Shown here piece after piece: positions 35,791-44,194 of a stretch of DNA of 64,000 nt; the first letter of the stretch is position 1; every line of letters starts with the position of its first letter. Made by a program: the position numbers and the translations under genes. Location of the stretch: positions 3,351,501-3,415,500 of the forward strand of contig NZ_OY782038.1 of NCBI RefSeq assembly GCF_963677575.1. Reading direction: 5' to 3'. The stretch comes from an uncultured Draconibacterium sp. GTDB taxonomy: Bacteria; Bacteroidota; Bacteroidia; Bacteroidales; Prolixibacteraceae. The notes below the pieces were generated by a model, which worked only from the letters and a program-made list of their open reading frames with translations, did no database searches and was not told where the DNA came from.

Positions 35791-36414
35791 TTAGAGTTTT
35801 GACAAAGCTTCTTCGTATTTTTTCTCTACTGAAGCCCAGTCAAGAACCGACCAAAAAGCATCAAGGTAATCCGCTCTTTTGTTTTGGTATTTCAGATAGT
35901 AAGCGTGCTCCCACACATCAACACCTAAAATTGGAAATCCTTTGTCTCCCGATTCAAGATCCATTAATGGGTTGTCCTGGTTTGGCGTTGCGGTAACAGC
36001 AACCGAGCCATCGGCTTTTACATAAAGCCATGCCCAGCCCGAACCAAACTGTCCTAAGCCTGCTTTTTTAATTTCTGCTTTTAGAGTGTCAATGTCTCCA
36101 AAAGCAGCAGTAATCTGATCTGCCAGTTTCCCTGTAGGGGCTGCCTGTGGAGTTGGCGACAGGATTTCCCAAAACAACGAGTGGTTGTAGTGTCCGCCAC
36201 CATTATTACGAACGGCTTTACTGTATTTACTTACTTCCCGGATAATTTCCTCCAGGCTTTTGTTTTCTGCTTCTGTACCTTCAGCGGCATTGTTCAGGTT
36301 GTTTACATACGCCTGATGGTGACGTTGATGGTGAATTGTCATTGTTTCATTGTCGAAATGTGGCTCCAAGGCATCTGTTGCATATGGAAGAGCCGGTAAA
36401 CTGAATTTGCTCAT
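35791..36414 (-). CDS. Iron/manganese superoxide dismutase
   Basis: 207 residues, cytoplasmic, full length. Metal ligands are H28 (MTIHHQ), H78 (HYNHSLFW), D166 and H170 (DVWEH). The GGGHYNHSLFW and PNQDNPL motifs are of the Mn or cambialistic type rather than the classic Fe-only type (NNAAQ..NH), though metal use cannot be decided from sequence. It converts superoxide to oxygen and peroxide. It is divergent from the cysteine-rich regulator at 36612, and both promoters carry an ACAAC/GTTGT inverted repeat. A clean terminator closes the gene downstream. Confidence 0.97.
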   Translation of the reverse strand: MSKFSLPALPYATDALEPHFDNETMTIHHQRHHQAYVNNLNNAAEGTEAENKSLEEIIREVSKYSKAVRNNGGGHYNHSLFWEILSPTPQAAPTGKLADQITAAFGDIDTLKAEIKKAGLGQFGSGWAWLYVKADGSVAVTATPNQDNPLMDLESGDKGFPILGVDVWEHAYYLKYQNKRADYLDAFWSVLDWASVEKKYEEALSKL

Positions 36415-36445
36415 TATGTTGTTTTTTAATTGTTATTAACTGAGA

Positions 36446-36488
36446 GCAAATTTACAATATTGATTAATAAAACAACCGAAAAGTTGTT
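36446..36488 (-). promoter_or_regulatory. sod promoter and operator 1
   Basis: In gene sense a -33 TTG (36475-36473) and a -7 TAAATTTGC (36454-36446), 18 nt apart, match the Bacteroidota consensus. The inverted repeat aacaac-n6-gttgtt (36471-36488) covers the -33 element, so a bound protein would block polymerase. Confidence 0.75.
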
Positions 36489-36546
36489 AAAAAATAGATT
36501 GGTTTTGTCTATGTGTCATTGATAATGTTGTTATGTGTGTGATATA

Positions 36547-36607
36547 TTGGTATTTGTGAACTATTTTGTTATTTTTGCCTTGTATTGATAAAACAACTAA
36601 ATGTTGT
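36547..36607 (+). promoter_or_regulatory. Regulator promoter and operator 2
   Basis: -33 TTG (36547-36549) and -7 TATTTTTGC (36570-36578) are 20 nt apart. The inverted repeat acaac-n5-gttgt (36593-36607) follows, near the expected transcription start, just before the ATG at 36612. It is similar to operator 1 including the flanking gat(ta)ataaaacaac context. Confidence 0.7.
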
Positions 36608-36611
36608 AAAA

Positions 36612-37238
36612 ATGAAAAAGAATTCGTCAGAACGTATATTAATGCAGCTCAAAATGAGAGGGGAGACCACGGCGCTTTTAATTTCTGAGGAGCTTGCTAT
36701 TACCAAGGAGGGAGCGCGGAAACATTTGCTGAACCTTTCAGAAGCCGGTCTTGTAGAAGCAACGATGAAAAGTGAGGGAGTTGGGCGTCCGTCTACCTAT
36801 TATTCGCTTACCGAAAAAGGTTTGTCCCGCTTTCCGAATACACATGCTGATGTTACAGTACAGTTGCTTCAATCGGTAAAGAAACTTTTGGGCGAGAATG
36901 CGCTCGATCTGTTAATTAGCGACAGGGAAACAGCAATTTACGAGCGTTATGCAAAACAAATGGAAGGCTCGGAAACCATTGAGCAAAAGCTGGATGTATT
37001 AAGCAGAAAGCGCTCGGAAGAAGGATATATTGCCGAGTGGAGAAAAGAAGGCGATGCTTATTATTTAATTGAAAATCATTGCCCTATTTGTGCAGCAGCT
37101 ACTGAATGCCAGGGGTTTTGCCGATCGGAATTAAATAATTTTAACCAGCTGATTGGCCCGGAATACGATCTGGAGCGAGTGGAATATATTATTGAGAACG
37201 GCAATCGTTGTGTCTACAAAATCAAAAAAGCGGGTTAA
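36612..37238 (+). CDS. Winged-helix regulator with a cysteine cluster (SufR-like Fe-S/redox sensor)
   Basis: 208 residues from the ATG at 36612. A TTG 27 bp upstream is in frame but lies at the edge of the operator. The N-terminal wHTH (SSERILMQLKMRGETTALLISEELAITKEGARKHL, ~5-39) and the GVGRPSTYYSLTEKG wing resemble the DeoR/ArsR-like SufR group. C157, C160, C166 and C170 (HCPIC..ECQGFC) plus C200 form a cluster suited to bind an Fe-S centre, as in SufR-type repressors. Divergent from the sod gene with a matching operator at each promoter, it probably represses both and is released by oxidative loss of its cluster. That regulation is inferred. Confidence 0.85.
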   Translation: MKKNSSERILMQLKMRGETTALLISEELAITKEGARKHLLNLSEAGLVEATMKSEGVGRPSTYYSLTEKGLSRFPNTHADVTVQLLQSVKKLLGENALDLLISDRETAIYERYAKQMEGSETIEQKLDVLSRKRSEEGYIAEWRKEGDAYYLIENHCPICAAATECQGFCRSELNNFNQLIGPEYDLERVEYIIENGNRCVYKIKKAG

Positions 37239-37271
37239 TCGATTGGATTTTCCGATGATTGTTTTCCTTTT

Positions 37272-37652
37272 TTAAAACACGCGCACAGTAGCCGCTTTTG
37301 CCCTTTTACTTATCATCGAATTTAAATAAGGACTACTACCGTATTTTGCGCGGTAGGCATCATCAATTTTTTCGTTAAGACTATTATCTGTAACTGTTTC
37401 AAGCTGCACCTTTTTTACCAAACCTGCAGCTTCAATTTTGCCGGCTTTTTGTTTTACTGCTGACTGGTACCATCTTGACCGGATTCCGTTGTATGCTCTC
37501 ACATAAAGATTATTATCAACTTCTACCGACCATATCCAGGTTGGCGTTCCGTAAGTCACACCATCTTCGCGAAATGGTGCAATATGAAAGTCGTCTTTTT
37601 GTGCTATCGTAGCAATTTCTTCTGTTGTTAATTTTTCTGAGTTTGCTGTCAT
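37272..37652 (-). CDS. DUF2255-family protein
   Basis: 126 residues, cytoplasmic. The pattern TTEEIATI..DDFHIAPFREDG.TYGTPTWIWSVEVDNNLYVRAYNG..SRWYQSAV matches DUF2255, a small split-barrel-like family whose enzymatic role is unknown. It ends 33 bp from the convergent cysteine-rich regulator and starts 11 bp after the tautomerase stop, so it shares a transcript with that gene. Confidence 0.8.
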   Translation of the reverse strand: MTANSEKLTTEEIATIAQKDDFHIAPFREDGVTYGTPTWIWSVEVDNNLYVRAYNGIRSRWYQSAVKQKAGKIEAAGLVKKVQLETVTDNSLNEKIDDAYRAKYGSSPYLNSMISKRAKAATVRVF

Positions 37653-37663
37653 AACTTTGTTTT

Positions 37664-37891
37664 TTACATAGTGTAACCTGGTTTTTTGTAAAGCTGATTT
37701 TCTTTTCCCATAATATCATCGGGATAAACTTTGTTTTTCCATTCATCCAATGAATATTCTTCTATGGCAACCGAAAAAGATTCGTTTCCATTACCAAGAA
37801 TTTTTTGAGCTACTTTAACTACTTCGTCAGTTAATTCTTGTTTCAGCTCTTTACTTCTACCTTCCAGAATTTTTATTTGAAAATGTGGCAT
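37664..37891 (-). CDS. Tautomerase-family protein (4-oxalocrotonate-tautomerase-like)
   Basis: 75 residues from the ATG at 37891, so the mature protein begins with Pro (MPHFQIKILEGRSKEL), the catalytic Pro-1 of 4-OT-type tautomerases. The usual Arg is present in EGRS and the fold length is right. An in-frame start 24 bp upstream would bury the proline and is rejected. Such enzymes isomerise enol/keto acids; in stress clusters their substrate is mostly unknown. It is the first gene of a pair with the DUF2255 gene. Confidence 0.85.
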   Translation of the reverse strand: MPHFQIKILEGRSKELKQELTDEVVKVAQKILGNGNESFSVAIEEYSLDEWKNKVYPDDIMGKENQLYKKPGYTM

Positions 37892-37910
37892 TCTTGTTTC
37901 GTTTTTGATC

Positions 37911-37963
37911 AACACTAAAAGCTCTTCGGAAAATATTTATATCCGAAAGAGCTAATTAGTGTT
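37911..37963 (-). terminator. Long hairpin between aldo/keto reductase and tautomerase genes
   Basis: aacactaaaagctcttcgga (37911-37930) pairs with the 22 nt at 37942-37963 (tccgaaagagctaattagtg...), ~18 of 20 bp matching with two bulges. It begins 16 bp after the reductase stop and should end that transcript, or act in the tautomerase leader. Confidence 0.7.
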
Positions 37964-37979
37964 TCTTCCCCCATTAAAA

Positions 37980-38846
37980 TTATTTTAGTTTCCCTCCATA
38001 TACCGGGAAGATGCTGGCTTCGCCGTAATCCTTGATTTGTTCAAGATTTTTCAGAATCTCCATATCCTCTCCTGAAATTACGAAATCAACATCGGCATTA
38101 ATTTTCATGTGAGCCGGATTTGCTGTTTTTGGTAATGGCAGGAGGCCAAGCTGTAAAACATAGCGAATACTTAGTTGTGGCACAGAAACATCGTATTTTT
38201 CAGCCATTTTTATTACTTCCTGGTTTTTCATTAATTCTCCGTGTGCAACCGGTGAATAAGCTTCAACCAAAATGTCATTCTCTTCGCAATACGCGATTAA
38301 TTCTTTTGGAGTATTACTGATGTGCGCCAAAATCTGGTTCACCATTGGTTTTACTGTGCACGTTTCAAGAATATTTTCGATATCTGCTTTTTGGAAATTT
38401 GAAACGCCGATAGCTTTCAGTTTTCCAGCTTTGTAAGCTTCTTCGAGTGCTTTCCATGCTTCGCGGTTTCCGTCAATATGTGCATCTTCTTCATGAAATT
38501 CCATCCATGGTTTTGGGCTGTGAATGATCATCATATCAATGTAATCAAAACCCATTGTTTCCAATGACTGATCAATTGATTTCACTGCCTCGTCGTACGA
38601 TTTTACTTCGGCAGCCAGTTTTGTGGTTACAAACAAGTCTTCTCTTTTAACACCGCTGTTTCTAACTCCTTCACCAACTCCGCGCTCGTTTTGGTAAGCC
38701 TGAGCTGTATCGATATGGCGATACCCCAATTCTACAGCATCTTTTACTGCTTGTACTGAGTCGTCATCGCTAATAAACCATGTTCCGAGTCCCAGTTTTG
38801 GGATCTCAACGCCATTAGATAGCGTATAATTTTCTTTTAATATCAT
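37980..38846 (-). CDS. Aldo/keto reductase
   Basis: 288 residues from the ATG at 38846, preceded by AAGGAGAC (a clear Shine-Dalgarno); an upstream in-frame start is unlikely. The (alpha/beta)8 barrel shows the AKR tetrad: Asp and Tyr of DTAQAYQNE, Lys of TTKL, His of MIIHSP, followed by GVSNF and the C-terminal NADPH-binding region. It reduces aldehydes or ketones with NADPH. Upstream lies the tandem AraC-type operator copy B. With the SDR, CMD and cupin genes it fits a carbonyl or electrophile detoxification regulon. Confidence 0.93.
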   Translation of the reverse strand: MILKENYTLSNGVEIPKLGLGTWFISDDDSVQAVKDAVELGYRHIDTAQAYQNERGVGEGVRNSGVKREDLFVTTKLAAEVKSYDEAVKSIDQSLETMGFDYIDMMIIHSPKPWMEFHEEDAHIDGNREAWKALEEAYKAGKLKAIGVSNFQKADIENILETCTVKPMVNQILAHISNTPKELIAYCEENDILVEAYSPVAHGELMKNQEVIKMAEKYDVSVPQLSIRYVLQLGLLPLPKTANPAHMKINADVDFVISGEDMEILKNLEQIKDYGEASIFPVYGGKLK

Positions 38847-38912
38847 AATAATGTCTCCTTTTATTTTATAATCTCCATACATAAAGTTTTGAGATTGTTA
38901 ATAATAACAGTA

Positions 38913-38983
38913 CAAATATCAGCAGAACGGTTGTCAGAAAATTACCAGAATAACAGATTTATTTACCCGTATTACTGTTTGTT
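38913..38983 (-). promoter_or_regulatory. Promoter with tandem 21-bp AraC-type operator, copy B (aldo/keto reductase)
   Basis: -7 box GATATTTG at 38920-38913 in gene sense, then 21 nt, then TTACCAGAATAACAGAT from 38942 and TTACCCGTATTACTGTT from 38963, 21 bp apart. Same architecture as copies A, C and D; second unit somewhat degenerate. Confidence 0.85.
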
Positions 38984-39015
38984 GTTTTTTTGCTGCGTCA
39001 GGCGAATGTACGTGT

Positions 39016-39786
39016 CTAAAATGGCTGGAGAGAAACCTGAGATAGCTTCTCACAGATGGATAAAAGCTTTTCCTGTATTGCTTGTTGTGCGGCCTGTTTA
39101 TTAAAATTCAGTTCTTTTTTATGAAACAATAAACGACCACTTTTAAGTGCTTCAGCTTCTTGCGAAGTTGCCAGCCAGGCTTGTGTTTCGTATCCTTTTT
39201 CCAGGCTGTCGGGAGCACTGCTTCCTCCCATTTTTGTTGGAACCCAACCCGGATCAACGGCATTTGAAATCACTTCAGGCCATTTTCTTGCTACCACAAG
39301 TGCCAGAATTAAATCGTGCAATTTGGTGTCGGAGTAGCTCGGACTATTTTTTCCGTGGAGAATCGCATTCAACTGGTTTTTCTGTGCATCGCCACTTCTG
39401 TGCATACTTGAGCTGAGGTAAACTAATCTTTTTGGGCGGTTAATTAGGGCTGTTAGAATATATGGTGCCAACGTATTAACCGCAAATAACAATGGTAACC
39501 CATCTTTGCTTTTGCCATTTTGCGGAACATTTAAAATACCAGCGTTGTGGATTATCGCATCGAAAGAACCCATTTTATTAACCTGTTCTGCAAGCTTTTT
39601 GGTTTCTTCGATACCCGACAAATCTGCTGTCAGCACCTTTTCTGCGCTGGGAACTCTACTCATTGCCTGTTTGGCCCTTTCCTCATTTCGTGCATGGAGA
39701 ACCACGCTGTGTCCTTCTGCAACCAGTTTTTTGGCTGCCAGCTGGCCAAGTCCATCGGCTGATCCTGTTATAAATATTCTCGCCAT
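39016..39786 (-). CDS. Short-chain dehydrogenase/reductase
   Basis: 256 residues, cytoplasmic. The cofactor motif is IFITGSADGLGQLAA (TGxxxGxG). The catalytic Ser is in VYLSSSMH and the YxxxK is SYSDTKLHDL. The HARNEERAKQA segment with Arg after strand two favours NADP. It belongs to the broad classical SDR group, often annotated as retinol-dehydrogenase-like; the substrate is unknown. It starts 4 bp after the acetyltransferase stop, so both are on the transcript driven by operator copy C. Confidence 0.9.
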   Translation of the reverse strand: MARIFITGSADGLGQLAAKKLVAEGHSVVLHARNEERAKQAMSRVPSAEKVLTADLSGIEETKKLAEQVNKMGSFDAIIHNAGILNVPQNGKSKDGLPLLFAVNTLAPYILTALINRPKRLVYLSSSMHRSGDAQKNQLNAILHGKNSPSYSDTKLHDLILALVVARKWPEVISNAVDPGWVPTKMGGSSAPDSLEKGYETQAWLATSQEAEALKSGRLLFHKKELNFNKQAAQQAIQEKLLSICEKLSQVSLQPF

Positions 39787-39790
39787 ATTA

Positions 39791-40348
39791 CTATATCTTT
39801 TTTAAAATTCTCGCCGGAATACCACCCACAACAGTGTTATCGGGAACATCTTTGTTTACCACCGCTCCGGCTGCAACTACTGAGTTTTCACCAACGGTAA
39901 CACCCGGCAGAATTGTTGCTCCTGCACCAATCCATGCACCGTTTTTAATTACGACCGGCCGAGCCATCAGCGCTTTTCTGTCAGCAGGATTAACAGGGTG
40001 TTCTTCGCTTAAGATGTTAACTTTCGGGCCAATTAACACATTGTCGCCAATGGTTATGGTTCCCATATCGAGCATGGAGCAGAGATGATTGATGTAAACG
40101 TTTTTACCGATGCGGGTAAACTGCCCGATGTTCACATAAAACGGTATCTGAATCATGCTGCTCGGGTCGAGTGCTTCGCCTGAAATATCGCCCCATATTT
40201 TACGGGTCTTGTCCGTGTCGGAAGTACTATTCATTTCTATCAGCAACGTTGTTGTACGTTGCGCTGCTTCTGAAATCTGGTTATGATCCGGATCGGAATA
40301 CAGAACTGCTTCACCGGCTTGTAATCGTTTAAAGATATTCTTGCTCAT
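39791..40348 (-). CDS. Hexapeptide-repeat sugar O-acetyltransferase (Maa/NodL-like)
   Basis: 185 residues. An N-terminal helical part (KNIFKRLQAGEAVLYSDPD) precedes a left-handed beta-helix with hexapeptide repeats (IGDNVLIGPKVNI, NGAWIGAGATILPG, VVAAGAVVNKDVP). EEHPVNPADR contains the catalytic His typical of maltose/galactoside acetyltransferases. It transfers acetyl from acetyl-CoA to a sugar or other small acceptor, in the cytoplasm. First gene of the pair with the SDR; operator copy C lies 115 bp upstream of the start. Confidence 0.92.
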   Translation of the reverse strand: MSKNIFKRLQAGEAVLYSDPDHNQISEAAQRTTTLLIEMNSTSDTDKTRKIWGDISGEALDPSSMIQIPFYVNIGQFTRIGKNVYINHLCSMLDMGTITIGDNVLIGPKVNILSEEHPVNPADRKALMARPVVIKNGAWIGAGATILPGVTVGENSVVAAGAVVNKDVPDNTVVGGIPARILKKI

Positions 40349-40433
40349 TTTAGTTTTATTTCTTTCGTATTATGGTTTTGTCATAATATAAATAATATTT
40401 CCGGAATGTTGTTTATCTTAAGACTCCACAGTA

Positions 40434-40504
40434 CAAATATCAGTAGAAACATCAAAATAAAATAACCCAAATTACGGAGTAACTTACCTTTATTACTGAA
40501 TCAG
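40434..40504 (-). promoter_or_regulatory. Promoter with tandem 21-bp AraC-type operator, copy C (acetyltransferase-SDR)
   Basis: -7 box GATATTTG at 40441-40434 in gene sense, then 21 nt, then TAACCCAAATTACGGAGT from 40463 and TTACCTTTATTACTGAAT from 40484, exactly 21 bp apart. Confidence 0.85.
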
Positions 40505-40620
40505 AATTCTGATTGTTAGCCCTGACATTGAAAATCATCAGATTATTTTGTTCAAGGCACATACTATACTGATTTTCAATCGTCAACACTTTGTGTGAAA
40601 AATTTAATGAATTTTTCAGG

Positions 40621-41984
40621 TTAGATGGAATGTTTCAACCACTTGCCTTGAAAAAGGCGGAAAAGAAAAATAGCACCTCTGAAACACAATTCGATACACA
40701 TGGCAATCCAAACGCCTTTTAAACCCATAATCGGAGCCAGGATTGCTGCCAGAGTTAGACGAACGGCCCACATGCTGCCGAGGTTCATAATGCTTGGAAC
40801 GAAAGTATCGCCGGCGCCAACAAATACGCCATAGGCAACAATAGATGCGGCAAACATCGGCTCGGCAAAGGCTTCAATTCGTAATGCCATAACGCCCAAC
40901 GATAGAATTTCCGGATCGGGAGTCATAAAACCAATAATCTGAGGCGCTGTAAAATACATGATCGCGCCCAGGATGGTCATTACTGCCATTCCCATAAATA
41001 CGGTGATGTAAGCAAAACGTTTTGCCAGGTCTTTTCGTTTGGCTCCAAAACTTTGCCCCACCAAAGTAGTGGCTGCTTCTGCAATTCCATAGCCCGGCAT
41101 ATAACACAGACTTTCAGCAGTTATGGCAAACGAGTTGGCCGCGATGGATGCAATTCCCAAAGGAGCCACAATTATGGTGGATAATATTTGTGCGCCCATA
41201 ATTACGGTGTGCTCCAAACTCATTGGCATACTAATTTTGAATGCTCTGCGCAGTGTACTCTCTTTGGGCCGAAAACTTCCTTTTTCTTTGGTTAAGCGCA
41301 GGTTTTCGTCTTTGCAAACAAGTACCAGAAAAGCATTACAGCCGTTATAAAATAGGCTGAAGCGGTTCCGATTGCGGCTCCTGCTACGCCAAGGTCGGCT
41401 CCCGGAATAAAAATGTTGTAACCTAAAAACTGTAACTCCCGAGATGGGAAGATCAACAGGAAATTGAATACGACATCCATCGCACACATTGCCACATTTA
41501 GTACGCTTGGGATGTGCATATTTCCACTACTTCGTAACATGGCGCTGGCAAGAAAATTTAACTGCAATGCGGGTAACGACAAGATAAATATGAGAAAGTA
41601 TTTTGATGCGTCGGCAGCAATGGCGGCGTCGCCACCCAGCCAATAGGGGAGTTTTTGACTTACCGAAACCCCGATGGCCACCATAATAAAACTAAAAAGC
41701 AGGGTAGATAAAATAGCCTGACGTAAAACAGACCGTGCTCCTCTGCGGTCTCCGGCGCCAATGAGGTGCGCAACCTGCACCGAAAAACCTGCCGCAACAG
41801 TGGTGCAAATTCCCCAAAACAGCCAGGTAGAAGTAATAACCAAACCAATGGAGGCAGATGCATTTGCGCCCAATCGTCCAACCATTGATGCATCAATATA
41901 TTGCATGATGATAGATGAAAATTGCGCGATAATGGCCGGAATACTCAACAGTACCGCCAAATGCAATTGTTGCATAAACGTCAT
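40621..41984 (-). pseudogene. MATE-family efflux transporter, frameshifted
   Basis: Two overlapping frames together make one MATE protein. The first runs from an ATG at 41984 (MTFMQQLHLAVLLSIPAII) to a stop at 41292 and contains the N-terminal half (DASMVGRLG, multiple membrane helices). The second, read from about 41310 down to 40621, contains the C-terminal half (SLEHTVIMGAQIL, GYGIAEAATTLVGQSFGA). The join is at ...YLFAK where the - strand has GCAAAGACG; one extra A (GCAAAAGACG) would restore ...FAKDENLRLTK. The 1364-bp span is one base short of 455 codons, the normal MATE size, so a single-base deletion is the simplest reading. It may be a real pseudogene or a sequencing error. MATE pumps export drugs using Na+ or H+. 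Confidence 0.85.
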
Positions 41985-42113
41985 TGCCTGCTTATTTTGG
42001 ACAAGCGACAATAAATAAGCACTCTTTTTCAATTGATATTATACTCCAAACGGTTTAAGAAAAGTCGTTGCAATGATACAACTATTTCTGAACAGAATCA
42101 CGCATTACAAGCC

Positions 42114-43298
42114 TTACTGTTTTTCCGCAATGATAAGATCGAAAGCTTTTTTCGTTCTATTCAATCCTTCCTGCAAAACGGCTCTCGGACAGGCTATATT
42201 CAGGCGCATAAAACCTTCTCCCGCTTCACCGTAAACCGTTCCTTCGTTCAACCATACATTTCCTTTTTCTATCAGTAATTCTGTTAGTTTTTCCGACTTA
42301 ATGTTTAAAACAGAAGTGTCGATCCAAACCAAATAGGTAGCTTCCAGTGGTAAAATCGGGAATTGTGGAAAGTTCTCTGCAAAAAAGTCTTTTACCAACA
42401 GGTAATTGTCCCACAGATATGCTCTCAATTCGTCCAGCCATTTTTCAGAATCTTCGTGTGTGTAAGCAGCAATCAATCCTTCAACTGCAAACGGACTCAC
42501 ATCGCAGACCTCGTTAATATTGATCGCTTTATCGATCTTCTTGCGGATGTCAGCATCGTATGTTAAAATATTGGCAATCTGTAATCCTGCCAGGTTAAAA
42601 GTTTTACTTGGAGCAACGCAGGTTATCGAGTTCTCTAAAAACTGCTGGCCCAGCGACGCAAACGGAATGTGCGTATGTTCCGGGTGTACCAGGTCGCAAT
42701 GGATTTCATCCGAAACAACAATTACATTATTCCGGAAACAAATCTCTCCAATTTTTTCCAGTTCTTTTTTTGTCCAAACGCGGCCTGCCGGATTATGCGG
42801 ATTGCATAAAAGCATCACTTTGGCTTTCGGATCGGCTGCCTTTTTTTCCAGGTCTTTAAAATCGATGGTGTATTTTCCGTCTTGATAGATCAGGTCGTTG
42901 GAAAAACTTTCGCACTTGTTATTCCTAATCGACGAGAAAAAGCAGTTGTAAACCGGCTCCTGCACAATTACTTTATCGCCGGGTTCGGTAAGCGCCAAAA
43001 TAGTTGCTGAAATAGCTGGAACCACGCCAATTGTGTAGATCATCCATTCTTTTTCAACCGTAAAATTGTGCCTGCGCCCAAACCAACTGATAACCGCATT
43101 GTAATAGGCATCGGGCACCTTTGTGTAGCCAAAAATGCCGTGTTGCACACGATTTGTCAATGCATCAATAATCGGTTGGGCGGTTTTAAAATCCATGTCG
43201 GCCACCCACAACGGAATAATATCGTCGTTGGTTTTTGAATCCCATTTGTATGAATTAGTGCCTCTGCGGACTATTTTTTCGTTGAAATTATTTTGCAT
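42114..43298 (-). CDS. MalY/PatB-type PLP-dependent aminotransferase (cystathionine beta-lyase-like)
   Basis: 394 residues, class I/II aminotransferase fold. The N-terminus, RRGTNSYKWDS...IIPLWVADMDFKT, is the MalY/PatB signature. CNPHNPAGRVW, VSDEIHCDLV and the PLP lysine in APSKTFNLAG are all intact, followed by GFMRLNIACPR with the carboxylate-binding Arg. Members cleave C-S bonds of cystathionine or cysteine conjugates. It starts 5 bp after the DUF3737 stop, so it belongs to the transcript with AraC-type operator D. A lyase acting on S-conjugates would suit an electrophile-detoxification regulon, but that is inference. Confidence 0.93.
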   Translation of the reverse strand: MQNNFNEKIVRRGTNSYKWDSKTNDDIIPLWVADMDFKTAQPIIDALTNRVQHGIFGYTKVPDAYYNAVISWFGRRHNFTVEKEWMIYTIGVVPAISATILALTEPGDKVIVQEPVYNCFFSSIRNNKCESFSNDLIYQDGKYTIDFKDLEKKAADPKAKVMLLCNPHNPAGRVWTKKELEKIGEICFRNNVIVVSDEIHCDLVHPEHTHIPFASLGQQFLENSITCVAPSKTFNLAGLQIANILTYDADIRKKIDKAININEVCDVSPFAVEGLIAAYTHEDSEKWLDELRAYLWDNYLLVKDFFAENFPQFPILPLEATYLVWIDTSVLNIKSEKLTELLIEKGNVWLNEGTVYGEAGEGFMRLNIACPRAVLQEGLNRTKKAFDLIIAEKQ

Positions 43299-43303
43299 GG
43301 TGA

Positions 43304-44161
43304 TTAAACGTTTACTTCGCTTTGAACTGTAACTTTACAGCCTCCGGGGTTTTTGCAGTTTTCATCAAAAATAAGCTCGCCAACGCTTTGAGCTACGATT
43401 TCTCCGGTGCTTGGATTTTTTATGCTGGTAACCGGGCTGTTAATTTCAGCATTTAATGTGCTGTATTCAAATGCCAGATCTGCATCCTCTTTCATTATGC
43501 AGTTTTCCATTACCAAATCTTTGGCATAACATAATGGCTGTGTTCCACTGATAACACAATTTACCAAACGCAAATTTTTCGAGTGCCAGCCCAGGTATTC
43601 GCCTTCAATAACCGAATCGTAAACGGTAACATTTTCGGTGTTCCAAAAAGCGTCTTTCGAGGCCAGATGAGAGTCGCGAATTTCAATGTTACGAGCGTAT
43701 TGAAAACCGTAGTTTCCCTGCAAGGTGAGGTTGTCGATTTTGATGTTTTTGCTATCCTTAAAAATGTAATCGCCATTGGTTACTTTTACATCTTTAAGTT
43801 TAATATTTTTACACCACCACAAACATTCTTCAGCATCTGTAAGCTCAACGTTTTCGAGGTACAAACCATCAATTTCGCGAAACATTTTTGGTGCATCAAC
43901 ACGCGTATTCGTCATGCGAATATCGTTGCAATACCAAATGGCAGCGCGTCCTCCGGGGGTAAATAATGAATCTTCGATAATGCTGTTGGTATTGTGCCAA
44001 AACGGGTATTTCCCTCTAAAAGTACAAGCTGTAGCTTTAATTTTGCTTGCCTCTTTTAAAGCTGATTCGCCCAAACCAATTTCTACATTTTTAATATGTA
44101 AATCATTCTCCGCAAATAATGGTCGTTCTCCTTCAAAAAGTCTGTTTTCTATAGTTTTCAT
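43304..44161 (-). CDS. DUF3737-family right-handed beta-helix protein
   Basis: 285 residues from the ATG at 44161 (MKTIENRLFEGERPLF). A run of short repeats with Asn/aromatic turns follows (FWHNTNSIIEDSLF, IWYCNDIRMTNTRV, LWWCKNIKLKDVKV, WHSKNLRLVNCVI), each forming one coil of a beta-helix. No signal peptide, so cytoplasmic. The family is common in gut and marine anaerobes; its function is unknown. An in-frame upstream extension to 44272 would run through the promoter and operator D, so it is rejected. It is the first gene of a pair with the MalY-type gene. Confidence 0.88.
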   Translation of the reverse strand: MKTIENRLFEGERPLFAENDLHIKNVEIGLGESALKEASKIKATACTFRGKYPFWHNTNSIIEDSLFTPGGRAAIWYCNDIRMTNTRVDAPKMFREIDGLYLENVELTDAEECLWWCKNIKLKDVKVTNGDYIFKDSKNIKIDNLTLQGNYGFQYARNIEIRDSHLASKDAFWNTENVTVYDSVIEGEYLGWHSKNLRLVNCVISGTQPLCYAKDLVMENCIMKEDADLAFEYSTLNAEINSPVTSIKNPSTGEIVAQSVGELIFDENCKNPGGCKVTVQSEVNV

Positions 44162-44194
44162 TCTTGTGAAATTGTTCTCATTAAAATTATGAGA

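Noticed and set aside
30553..37891. Protocatechuate or catechol breakdown pathway (CMD, dienelactone-like hydrolase, 4-OT-like tautomerase)
   Set aside because: No ring-cleavage dioxygenase, cycloisomerase or beta-ketoadipate gene is present, and the genes are interspersed with stress and redox genes under AraC-type sites.
41292..41487. MATE gene as a case of programmed frameshifting
   Set aside because: No slippery heptamer of the X-XXY-YYZ kind and no following pseudoknot or stem was seen at the join; a one-base deletion explains it more simply.
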